The notes under the pieces are model-generated. The model made no database searches, was not told the origin of the DNA, and saw only the letters and a list, made by a program, of their open reading frames with translations. Shown here piece after piece: positions 18,705-27,177 of a stretch of 53,170 nt of DNA. The first letter of the stretch is position 1. Each line of letters starts with the position of its first letter. The DNA is from Acinetobacter tandoii DSM 14970 = CIP 107469 (GTDB lineage Bacteria; Pseudomonadota; Gammaproteobacteria; Pseudomonadales; Moraxellaceae). A program made the translations under genes and the position numbers. The stretch covers positions 113,184 through 166,353 of the forward strand of contig NZ_KE007361.1 in NCBI RefSeq assembly GCF_000400735.1, read 5' to 3'.

Positions 18705-19847
18705 TTATTTTAGTTTTGGGTCCAGTGCATCACGTAATGCATCGGTAAACATGGAAAATGCCGTGACCAAAACAGCCATCGCAACCGAAGCTGCCGCCAG
18801 TTGCCACCATTTACCTAAAATCAATTCACTTTGGGCCTCATTCAGCATACTGCCCCATGACACAACGCCCACAGGCACCCCAAAACCCAAGAAGCTGAGA
18901 ATGACTTCGGACTTAATAAATGCCACCACAAGAATCGAGATTTGCACCAAAGCAATATGACTAACATTCGGGAAAATATGGACAAACATACGTCTAAAAT
19001 GACTGACCCCAATGGCTTTGGCAGCCAGTACATATTCACGCGAGGTATGTTTCATATACTCAGCACGAATTAAACGATAAACACCCGTCCAACCTGTTAA
19101 ACCCAGAATCAATACTATCGAGACAATCCCTTTTTGCTGTAGTACCGCTGCAATGGCTAAAATCAGTAACAGATAAGGAATAGAAGTGAAGATGTTATAA
19201 AACCAGTTCAAGACATCATCGACCCAGCCACCAAAATAACCTGAAATTGCCCCAAGTACCGTCCCAATCAGCACTGCCAATAACGCAGCCACAACCCCGA
19301 CAATAATGGATGTTTCTGCACCTTTAATGGTTTTTTGTAAGACATCCTGCCCCCATTTGTCCGCACCAAAAGGAAGAGTTTGTTTTAATTCAGCCTGTTG
19401 ATCGAGCAAATGCCCATCCAATTGCTGATCGATCGCTTTCATGTCCTCTGCTAAGGGATCAACCACGCCGTAATAATCTATCGCGCCACCAGTACTTTGC
19501 TCTTTGGCAATTTCAGTATTGAGTTCACGAATCACATCTTTTAAAGGATCAGCAGGATTTTCAGGCAAAGCCTGTGATTGAGTAGCGACTTTTTCGGTTG
19601 TATCACGGACAGCATCTGCGCCCATAAAGGTGGGTGGCGCATAGCTAACAGCGACTTCTTTATTCCAGTTGGAGGCAATCATTCCTGTCATGGACAGCAG
19701 TAACATCACGAAATAACACAGCACCACAAACAATGAGATCATGGCGATACGATCTGCCTTTAAACGGTGCATCGCCAGTTGCCAAAGTCCAGAAGAAGTG
19801 GTTTCTGCTCTATCCAGTGCTTTTCTTTTAAATATCACACTTAACAT
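18705..19847 (-). CDS. yejE: oligopeptide ABC importer, permease (YejE-like)
   Basis: Inner-membrane permease of 380 residues. The N-terminal transmembrane helix (ISLFVVLCYFVMLLLSMTGM, ~35-55) precedes a long periplasmic loop of about 110 residues rich in charged residues (DPLAEDMKAIDQQLDGH...). The core permease helices follow, with the EAA-type coupling motif in REYVLAAKAIGVSHFRRMFVHIFPN. It pairs with the YejB-like permease, 7 bp upstream. The extended loop makes it longer than many homologues. Confidence 0.92.
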   Translation of the reverse strand: MLSVIFKRKALDRAETTSSGLWQLAMHRLKADRIAMISLFVVLCYFVMLLLSMTGMIASNWNKEVAVSYAPPTFMGADAVRDTTEKVATQSQALPENPADPLKDVIRELNTEIAKEQSTGGAIDYYGVVDPLAEDMKAIDQQLDGHLLDQQAELKQTLPFGADKWGQDVLQKTIKGAETSIIVGVVAALLAVLIGTVLGAISGYFGGWVDDVLNWFYNIFTSIPYLLLILAIAAVLQQKGIVSIVLILGLTGWTGVYRLIRAEYMKHTSREYVLAAKAIGVSHFRRMFVHIFPNVSHIALVQISILVVAFIKSEVILSFLGFGVPVGVVSWGSMLNEAQSELILGKWWQLAAASVAMAVLVTAFSMFTDALRDALDPKLK

Positions 19848-19854
19848 AGTTCAC

Positions 19855-20793
19855 CTACTTCAACTGTACGCGAGGATCGACTAGCTTATACACCAGATCG
19901 GCAATCAGGTTAAAAATCATGGTAGCTGCTGCTACATAAACCGTGATGGCTTTAATCACAGGGAAATCACTGCGTTCGACTGCAATAATGACTTCCCGCC
20001 CAATGCCGGGAATACCAAAAAAACGCTCAATCAAAAATGCCCCAATCAACAATGCAGGTAAGGTCGCCATAACATCGGTAATAATCGGGATAGAGGCATT
20101 CCGCAGTACATGCACGCCAAGAATACGACGCTCTCCGACCCCTTTGGCACGTGCTGTGCGCACATAATCCTGATTCACTTCATCAAGGACAAAACTACGG
20201 TAGAGTCTTAAGGTCGGTGCAATACTGACCACCAGCATGATTAAAATCGGCAGTAAGGCGTATTTAATGAGGTTTTCACTAAAACGATCACTCCAACCTT
20301 GCACGGGGAACCAACTGAGTTGATAAGCAAATACATACTGAAAAACAATGATATACACCAAAATACTGATCGACATGCCAATCGTACACATCATCATGAC
20401 CATACGATCCGTTAGCGTGCCGCGCACCGCAGAAACCGCCAATGCCAAAATAATCGAGATCACAGTTTGTAAAATCGTGAGCGGAATGAGTAAGGTCAGT
20501 GACGGACCTAAACGCGTGGTGATAATTTGTGAAACAGACTCCCCCGTACTCCAGCTCAGACCATAATCAAAGGTCAAAATCTGTTTGATGAAAATCCACA
20601 ACTGTACATAGTAGGGTTGATCGACGCCCAACTGTTGACGAATATTTTCAATCTGTTCTGGATTGGACATTTTGCCTGCCAGAATATAAGCAGGATCTCC
20701 GCCCACCCAGTTAAACAGAAAGAAAATTAGCAATACAACTCCGAGCATGGTCGGAATCATTTGCCATAGGCGACGTATAATATATGCCAGCAT
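19855..20793 (-). CDS. yejB: oligopeptide ABC importer, permease (YejB-like)
   Basis: Permease of 312 residues starting MLAYIIRRLWQMIPTMLGVVLLIFFLFNWVGGDP, typical of the DppB/OppB/YejB group. It contains GLSWSTGESVSQII and the EAA coupling loop in QDYVRTARAKGVGERRILGVHVLRN, and ends PGIGREVIIAVERSDFPVI...DPRVQLK. It lies 11 bp after the M3 peptidase and 7 bp before yejE. Confidence 0.93.
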   Translation of the reverse strand: MLAYIIRRLWQMIPTMLGVVLLIFFLFNWVGGDPAYILAGKMSNPEQIENIRQQLGVDQPYYVQLWIFIKQILTFDYGLSWSTGESVSQIITTRLGPSLTLLIPLTILQTVISIILALAVSAVRGTLTDRMVMMMCTIGMSISILVYIIVFQYVFAYQLSWFPVQGWSDRFSENLIKYALLPILIMLVVSIAPTLRLYRSFVLDEVNQDYVRTARAKGVGERRILGVHVLRNASIPIITDVMATLPALLIGAFLIERFFGIPGIGREVIIAVERSDFPVIKAITVYVAAATMIFNLIADLVYKLVDPRVQLK

Positions 20794-20804
20794 CTCGATG
20801 TCCC

Positions 20805-22823
20805 CTATTTAACCCGTTGGCCAGTAATTTCATCGAAAAAGGCTTTGTTGTCGGGTTTGCGACCCAAGAAATCTTTCACCAAGTCTTCCGCAGGTTTCTG
20901 GCCGCCTTGAGATAAGATGGTTTGGCGATAACGTTGCCCCACTTCTGGATTATTCAAATTCTTGCCAAAAGCAGAAAGCATGTCTAAAGCAAGCACTTCA
21001 GACCACATATAGCCGTAATACCCCACTTGATAGCCGCCCATGATGTGCCCAAACTGCCCAGGAAATTCCGTGTTGGGTACATAGCCGAATGCGGTTGAGC
21101 CTTCCATTTTCTTCCAGACATCTAAGGGCTGTACCTTCAAAGCATTACTGCCATGTAGTGCCATATCATATTGGGCGTACAAAGTTTGACGGGCATAATG
21201 CAGGCCACGACCATAACTGTGTACTGCATTCAGTTTGGCAATCAACTTATCGTCAACTCGTGGACATGCAGGTTGACAATAATCTGCCACTTTCGACAAT
21301 GTTTCTTTGCGTCTCGCCCACTCCTCATACATTTGCGAAGGGGCTTCAACAAAATCACGTTCTACCGATGTGCCTGATTGGGCTGAATAGCGAGTAGTCG
21401 ACAAAATGCCATGCAAGGCATGTCCGAACTCATGCACAAAGGTTTCCAGTTCATCACTATTTAAGCCTTTGCGGTTAAAGTTGGTGACCAAGGCTGAAAT
21501 CGGTTTACGCCCCGTTAAGCTGCTACCCCCATATACCCCCCATACAGCAGCATGTCCGTATTTTCCTTCACGTGGGAATTTATCGACATACAATCCGCCT
21601 AAGAGTTGCCCAGTTTTCTGATCGGTCACATCGTAATATTCAACTTCGTTTTGCCAGACATCAACTTTGGCAGGTTTAAATTCAATACCATAGAGATTGG
21701 ATGAAATAGCGAATAACCAGTCCTGTGCGGCTTGAGTTGGGAAATATTCCCGCATTTTTTCTTGGTCGATCTGATACTTAGCTTTACGCAGCTTTTCACT
21801 CCAATATGCCTCACTCCAACGCTCTATTTTGGCTTGCGCTAAGGGGATATTTAAGGTTTTCGCTTGAAACTCGCGCAGTGTATTCACTTCTTTTTGTTCT
21901 AAAGGTGCAACCGTCGCATGTACATCTGAGAGAAACTTGTTCACAGCTTCCAGCGTTTCTGCCATACGTTTATGTAACGCCCACTCCGCATAACTGGATT
22001 TACCAAACAATTGTGCCAATTCATAACGCAAGTCCATGGCTTGTTTCAGCAAGATCAAATTACGCTCACCCCCACGGCGAGTATAGGCAATTTGATAACG
22101 CTTACGAGCAGCATCGTTGTCTGCCAATTCCATGAAAGGACGATATTCTGGATATTCAAAACCGAGTAAATAATTGCCTTGGTCATTTTTCTTTAAGGTA
22201 TCGATATAGCTTTGTGGCAATCCTTTTAATTCGGCAGGTGTAAACTCTAGCTTTTGCGGATTATCACGCACATTACGTGCATATTCCTGCTCAATCTTTG
22301 CTAATTCTGCCAAAATCACTTTTAAACGTGCTTGCTTTTCGGCACTTAACTGAATCCCTGTTTTTTCAAAATCATTGAGTAAATCTTCCCGAAACTTGCT
22401 ATCAATCGCATCACTGGCTTGAGTGTTTTTAATTTGTTGATACAGTTTCGGATTTTGATAAATATCGGTTTGGAACTGACTAATCTTGATTTCACAATCT
22501 TCAGCCGCTTTACGCAGTGCCGCATCTGGAGAAACATTGCTGTATAAGCCAATAGGCCCATAAAAATCTTCAAACGAAGCAAAAATACGATCCCATTCTG
22601 CCAGTACAGATGCGGCATTGTTCTGTGCCGACATCGGCTTAGCTTCAAAGTTTTTCAACTGCTTTTGAATGTCTTGAATTTTGGCATCACACAGGGCAGG
22701 AATATCTTGGGCTTGAAATTGCGGCAAGGTCTGACGCGTGGAAGAGTCTGCAAAAGTGAACTGCTGTACAGCGAAGGTCAAAACACTGAGTGTGGTCAAT
22801 TTAAAGATCGGGTGATTCATCAT
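20805..22823 (-). CDS. exported M3-family zinc oligopeptidase
   Basis: Metallopeptidase of 672 residues. The catalytic motif VHEFGHALH (HExxH) lies at about residue 465, with the third ligand in the following ERDFVEAPSQMYEEW helix. This is the thimet oligopeptidase/Dcp architecture, which cleaves peptides of limited length. The N-terminus is a Sec signal peptide (FKLTTLSVLTFAVQQFTFA, then DSS), so the enzyme should act in the periplasm, while OpdA-type relatives are cytoplasmic. Its place between the peptide-binding proteins and the permeases suggests that it trims imported peptides before capture or transport. The next gene starts 11 bp downstream. ATGs at 22823 and 22820 are adjacent alternatives. 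Confidence 0.9.
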   Translation of the reverse strand: MMNHPIFKLTTLSVLTFAVQQFTFADSSTRQTLPQFQAQDIPALCDAKIQDIQKQLKNFEAKPMSAQNNAASVLAEWDRIFASFEDFYGPIGLYSNVSPDAALRKAAEDCEIKISQFQTDIYQNPKLYQQIKNTQASDAIDSKFREDLLNDFEKTGIQLSAEKQARLKVILAELAKIEQEYARNVRDNPQKLEFTPAELKGLPQSYIDTLKKNDQGNYLLGFEYPEYRPFMELADNDAARKRYQIAYTRRGGERNLILLKQAMDLRYELAQLFGKSSYAEWALHKRMAETLEAVNKFLSDVHATVAPLEQKEVNTLREFQAKTLNIPLAQAKIERWSEAYWSEKLRKAKYQIDQEKMREYFPTQAAQDWLFAISSNLYGIEFKPAKVDVWQNEVEYYDVTDQKTGQLLGGLYVDKFPREGKYGHAAVWGVYGGSSLTGRKPISALVTNFNRKGLNSDELETFVHEFGHALHGILSTTRYSAQSGTSVERDFVEAPSQMYEEWARRKETLSKVADYCQPACPRVDDKLIAKLNAVHSYGRGLHYARQTLYAQYDMALHGSNALKVQPLDVWKKMEGSTAFGYVPNTEFPGQFGHIMGGYQVGYYGYMWSEVLALDMLSAFGKNLNNPEVGQRYRQTILSQGGQKPAEDLVKDFLGRKPDNKAFFDEITGQRVK

Positions 22824-22844
22824 TACTCCAGTTTTGTTTAATTT

Positions 22845-24653
22845 CTATTTCTTCATGTCAATATCGATGTACATCCATTCCGCAGGCAAAATCGGATGCT
22901 TTTTAAAACCAATCACGCGGGGCTGAGCCAAGACATTACGATAACGCGCACCAATAATTTGTACGGGCATATACACTTCGAGCAACCGTGACATTTTCCG
23001 ATACAATGCATCTCGTTCTGGACCAGGCGGCATTGTTTGAGTTTGTTCATACAAACGGTCATATTCAGGAATTTCGACGCAAGCATTGTTGGTCACGTTG
23101 ATATTTTTGCCATAGAACAACTGCATAAAGTTGTCGGCATCTGGATAATCCGCAATCCAAGCTGAACTTTTAAACATGGTCTTGCATTGCTTTTCTAACT
23201 TCAATGCTTCTGCAAATGGTAAGGACTGGGTGCTCATTTTAATTTTGATACTATCCAGCGTTTTCTTCCAAAATTCTGCCTGTTGTTGACTCCGCGCACT
23301 ATTACCCGAGATCGTCATATTAATTTGCAAAGGTTTACCATTCGGCAAAGTGCGCCAACCATCTGCACCGACTTTATAGTGATAGCGGTCTAACAGTAGA
23401 TTGGCGGCTTTAACCGAATAAGGAATACTGCTTTTATAGTTCGGATCATAGCCCACCACGCCATTCGGAATGGGAGCTTGTAGGCGTTGTGCATCGCCTT
23501 TTTGTAAAATATTGATGTAGTTATCTGCCGAAAAGGCCATCGCCATGGCACGACGTAAAGCGATTTTGTCTTTACTCATACCGCCCACGACTGGGTTTTG
23601 CATATTCCAATAATGGTAATCAATCGAAGGGTCTGTAATCCGCGACAGGTGTACGCCTTTTTTTGCCAGCTCAGGTTTGAGTTTGCCATTTTGCAAAGCT
23701 TGAACGGTTAATTCTCCATCCAAAGCAAACAGATCAATTTCATCTTTAATAAAAGATAACCAACGTGATTGCCCTTCTTCCATCACCTGAATATCAATCA
23801 CGCCAATTTGTGGCATTTTTTTGCCTTGCATGGCTTTGACAATTTTCTGATCTTCTGCTGTAGAAGCCTTAAAGTTCCAGACAAAACTACGAAAATCAGG
23901 ATTGGCTTTCAAAATAATGCGGGAACCAGGCGTCCAGCGAGTCAGCAGATACGGCCCCGTCCCGACAGGGTGCCCCATCACAAAACCTGCTTTATCTCGA
24001 TACTTCTCAATCACTTCTCGTGCCACAGCACCCGCAGGTTGATGTGCCAGCAACATCGGAAAATTTTGATCAGGACTAGTTAAACGTATCACCAAAGTAT
24101 ATCGGTCAGGCGTTTGCAAACCTGCAACGGGTTGATCGTAATTAAACTTGCCTGTTTTCGCCGCCTGTTTCAGCACCGCATCCATCCCTAAAATACGCCC
24201 ATCCAGTAACCAACTGTTCGGAGAACGCAAGTTCGGATCAAGCAAGCGTTTAAAGGTATACACATAATCTGCCGAAGTTAGTTCACGCTTTTTGCCTTTA
24301 AAGACTGGATCTGCGGCAAAATAAATGCCCTTTTGGATACGAATGGTATAGGTCAAACCATCGGCGCTGACTTCTGGTAAAGCAGCTGCGGTACGTGGAA
24401 TCAACTTTGCAGGCGATGCCAAATAATCGTAGGTAAACAAAGTTTCAAAAATTGAACCGTTGACATGTGCCGAGTACAAATCATGCACACCTGCGGGGTC
24501 AAACCCTGTTTCAGCGACAGGGAATACATAACGTAAAACTTTGTGCGGGTCGGCAGGGCTTTGTGCCAATAAACTCATAGAACTTGAGATTAAAAGGCCA
24601 CCGACCAATACCTCTTTAAGCCAATACCGATTTTTTTTATTCAACTGTTTCAT
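22845..24653 (-). CDS. periplasmic oligopeptide-binding protein, second copy (YejA/family 5)
   Basis: Solute-binding protein of 602 residues with a signal peptide (LVGGLLISSSMSLLAQS). Family-5 features: FETLFTYDYLA..., ADGLTYTIRIQKGIYFAADPVFKGKKRELTSADYVYTFKRLLDP and HPVGTGPYLL. It is paralogous over its whole length to the neighbouring binding protein, with which it shares order and motifs, so it arose by tandem duplication. It should hand peptides to YejBE-type permeases. Gap to the first copy 13 bp, to the M3 peptidase 21 bp. Confidence 0.9.
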   Translation of the reverse strand: MKQLNKKNRYWLKEVLVGGLLISSSMSLLAQSPADPHKVLRYVFPVAETGFDPAGVHDLYSAHVNGSIFETLFTYDYLASPAKLIPRTAAALPEVSADGLTYTIRIQKGIYFAADPVFKGKKRELTSADYVYTFKRLLDPNLRSPNSWLLDGRILGMDAVLKQAAKTGKFNYDQPVAGLQTPDRYTLVIRLTSPDQNFPMLLAHQPAGAVAREVIEKYRDKAGFVMGHPVGTGPYLLTRWTPGSRIILKANPDFRSFVWNFKASTAEDQKIVKAMQGKKMPQIGVIDIQVMEEGQSRWLSFIKDEIDLFALDGELTVQALQNGKLKPELAKKGVHLSRITDPSIDYHYWNMQNPVVGGMSKDKIALRRAMAMAFSADNYINILQKGDAQRLQAPIPNGVVGYDPNYKSSIPYSVKAANLLLDRYHYKVGADGWRTLPNGKPLQINMTISGNSARSQQQAEFWKKTLDSIKIKMSTQSLPFAEALKLEKQCKTMFKSSAWIADYPDADNFMQLFYGKNINVTNNACVEIPEYDRLYEQTQTMPPGPERDALYRKMSRLLEVYMPVQIIGARYRNVLAQPRVIGFKKHPILPAEWMYIDIDMKK

Positions 24654-24666
24654 TCTTTGTCCAAGC

Positions 24667-26448
24667 TTATTTATTTTTTACAGGCTGTATATCTAAATAT
24701 TGCCAGTTGGTATTCATCATTGGATGGGCTTTGAAACCCTGAACCTGTGAATGCAACAGCCAGTTGCGAATACGGCTACTATGAATAATCCATGGATTAT
24801 CCGCTTCGATTTGACGGCTTAATTTTTCGTAATACGATAAGCGTTGCTGTGGTGGTAAAGCTAACATTTGCTGATACAGCGCATCATAACTTTTGGATTG
24901 ATAACAACTTAAATTGCCCTGTGCTGAATTCGGCCCATACAGCAACTGAGCAAAATTTTCCCCTTCGGGATAATCAGCAATCCACGCTCCTCCCCACAGC
25001 ATATATTTGCATTGGGTTGCGGCTTTTAAGTTGTCGGCAAAATTACTGACCTGAAAATCAACGCGAATACCTATTGCATCCAGATTCTTTTTCCACAGTT
25101 CAGATTGCACCACGGAACTGGAACTATTTTCCGTCATAAACTTTAAAGTGAGTGCTTTGCCATTGGGTAAAGTCCGATAACCATCTGCACCTTTTTTATA
25201 GCCAAAACGATCCAGTAGTTTATTGGCCAAGACAGGGTTATAGGCAAGGCTACTGCGATAATTCGGATTGAAGCCCTGCACACCGTCTGGAACCAGCATT
25301 TCAGACCGAACCGCCTGTCCCTTATAGAGTTGTTTAATTGCTTCGTCTTGATTAAATGACAAAGTGATTGCACGACGTAAAGCAATTTTATCTAGACCAA
25401 ACCCACCAACAGTGGGATCTTTCATATTGAACATGGTGTAGGTAATTTCGGGGTCTTTATTGGGGTAGTGCTGAATCCCTTGCTTCACCAATTCAGGTTT
25501 GAGCTTCTGACCATCCAGTGCTTGCGGCACAGCATTCGAGGTTAATTTGTCAAAGTCGAGCTGCCCTGTTTTAAATGCCAGCCAGCGCGATTGTTCTTCT
25601 TCAATAATACTGACCTCAACTTTACCAATTTGCGGCATCTGTTTGCCTGACATTTCTTGTACCAATCGATTATCCCAAGCACTACCTGTCGATTTGAAAT
25701 TCCAGACAAAACCACGGTAATATGGGTTAGCGGTCAATTCAATTTTACTCCGCGGCACATACTTACTCAGTTGATACGGTCCAGTCCCGACAGGATGCTG
25801 TGCAATACGATCCCCATAATATTCAACGACTTCACGTGCTGTGGCACCAAAAGTCACATACGCCAGAATATATTGAAAATTATAATCAGGACGGGTCAAA
25901 GTAATTTGTAAAGTATAGGGATCAAGGGCTTTTAAGCCTGCAATTGGAGCATCGTAATTAAACTTTCCCGTTTTCTTGGCCAGTGCATTGGCTTGATTGC
26001 CGCCTACAATTTTTCCATCAATGAATGAATAGGTAGTCGAACGATTTTTCGGGTCTAAAATACGTTGAATGCTGTAAATATAATCTTGTGCTTTGAGTTC
26101 ACGACGCTGCCCCTTAAACGCAGGATCGGGAGAAAAATAAATTCCTGGCTTAATCTTAAAGGTATAAACCTTGCCATTTTGCTCAATGCGCGGCAAAGTC
26201 TGTACCGTATTCGGCACCAACTGTACAGGGCGAGCTAAATAATCGTATTTCAGCAAAGGTTCAAAAATAACCTCAGCTATTTTTCCACTGTAAAAATTGT
26301 AGGTTTTGACCATATCAAAACCATCATCAGGTGCTTCTATCGCCACGTGTAAAATCTTGTTGGGCTGTGCAGCAGCCTTGGCTTGCACCATACAGCCCGA
26401 TGAAATCAACAGGGTTAAAATGGCTATTCTTAATTTTTTGGCTTCCAA
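24667..26448 (-). CDS. periplasmic oligopeptide-binding protein, first copy (YejA/family 5)
   Basis: Solute-binding protein of 593 residues and first gene of the operon. The N-terminal signal peptide can be read as Sec-type (ILTLLISSGCMVQAKAAAQ); the ISSGC could also be a lipobox, so whether it is lipidated is uncertain. Family-5 features match its neighbour: EPLLKYDYLARP, GKVYTFKIKPGIYFSPDPAFKGQRRELKAQDYIYSIQRILDP, HPVGTGPYQL. Two divergent binding proteins feeding one importer would broaden the range of peptides captured. It is transcribed divergently from the TonB-dependent receptor, from a ~730-bp shared regulatory region. Confidence 0.9.
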   Translation of the reverse strand: MEAKKLRIAILTLLISSGCMVQAKAAAQPNKILHVAIEAPDDGFDMVKTYNFYSGKIAEVIFEPLLKYDYLARPVQLVPNTVQTLPRIEQNGKVYTFKIKPGIYFSPDPAFKGQRRELKAQDYIYSIQRILDPKNRSTTYSFIDGKIVGGNQANALAKKTGKFNYDAPIAGLKALDPYTLQITLTRPDYNFQYILAYVTFGATAREVVEYYGDRIAQHPVGTGPYQLSKYVPRSKIELTANPYYRGFVWNFKSTGSAWDNRLVQEMSGKQMPQIGKVEVSIIEEEQSRWLAFKTGQLDFDKLTSNAVPQALDGQKLKPELVKQGIQHYPNKDPEITYTMFNMKDPTVGGFGLDKIALRRAITLSFNQDEAIKQLYKGQAVRSEMLVPDGVQGFNPNYRSSLAYNPVLANKLLDRFGYKKGADGYRTLPNGKALTLKFMTENSSSSVVQSELWKKNLDAIGIRVDFQVSNFADNLKAATQCKYMLWGGAWIADYPEGENFAQLLYGPNSAQGNLSCYQSKSYDALYQQMLALPPQQRLSYYEKLSRQIEADNPWIIHSSRIRNWLLHSQVQGFKAHPMMNTNWQYLDIQPVKNK

Positions 26449-27030
26449 TTTTTACCTTTCCTGTGCTGCTCGCTTAAGCGCTGCGTCATGCATTATTTTT
26501 AAACTGATGTGTTTATTGTTATCCATATTCCATTTAAGCAAATTCTATGTCATCCGTCCTCTGCTTAAATCATGAATCCACAATGATTTGAGGCTAAAGC
26601 GAATTTCGTGCCATCCTGAAAAACTTGCCAGTGTTTAAAAAAATCACATTATTTAAAGTTATTTTTTATTAGATATTTATCGTATTTTTATCTAACTATT
26701 TTTTACATCTCATTGACCAAAAAGTACAACAACCAGACCTATAACGAACACTTACATAACGCACAAAAAAAACCCACATATGATTCATAATAGCTCATTA
26801 TTGATTTTTTTATAACCAAAAATATATTTAGGATATTGTTTTATATATATTTTATTATTTATACGTTTTATGAAAATAAATTATCATTTAAATAAAAATA
26901 TGAAGTTTCGTTTATTTTTTACACAAAAATTAAAAATACCAAAAATTCACCCTGACTTTTAGTTCCAAATTGACGCATTTTTACCCACACACTATTTTTT
27001 GCTTAGCCTACTTATATAGCTAATAAAAGT

Positions 27031-27046
27031 TGTGAGTAAAATCACT
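27031..27046. promoter_or_regulatory. CRP/Vfr-like binding site
   Basis: TGTGAGTAAAATCACT matches the CRP consensus TGTGA-N6-TCACA in nine of the ten conserved positions. It lies about 130 bp upstream of the TonB-dependent receptor start, in the divergent region. CRP-family proteins (Vfr-like) are known in the presumed genus; binding here is inferred. Confidence 0.5.
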
Positions 27047-27059
27047 TTTTATTTTTATA

Positions 27060-27088
27060 AAATATTTAAATTTCAAATATTTAAATTT
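27060..27088. repeat. perfect 14-bp direct repeat upstream of the receptor gene
   Basis: AAATATTTAAATTT occurs twice, separated by one C, so the units repeat every 15 bp. The AAATATTTAAATTT unit is itself nearly palindromic. It could be an operator or an AT-rich upstream promoter element. Confidence 0.6.
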
Positions 27089-27177
27089 TAGTCAACTTTT
27101 AAAAAACAAATTGGCATCTGAATTGCTTAAACCTAGCCAGCAATCTCGCTAAATACAAAAAAAGGATTACTTTTACG

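Larger units (their letters stand above)
26449..27177. other. divergent regulatory region between the peptide-uptake operons
   Basis: About 730 bp, strongly AT-rich and without a convincing gene. It holds both divergent promoters. Near the receptor side are a CRP-like dyad at 27031-27046 and a perfect 14-bp direct repeat at 27060-27088. A possible -35 (TTGGCA near 27111) with a poor -10 lies closer to the gene. Confidence 0.5.
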
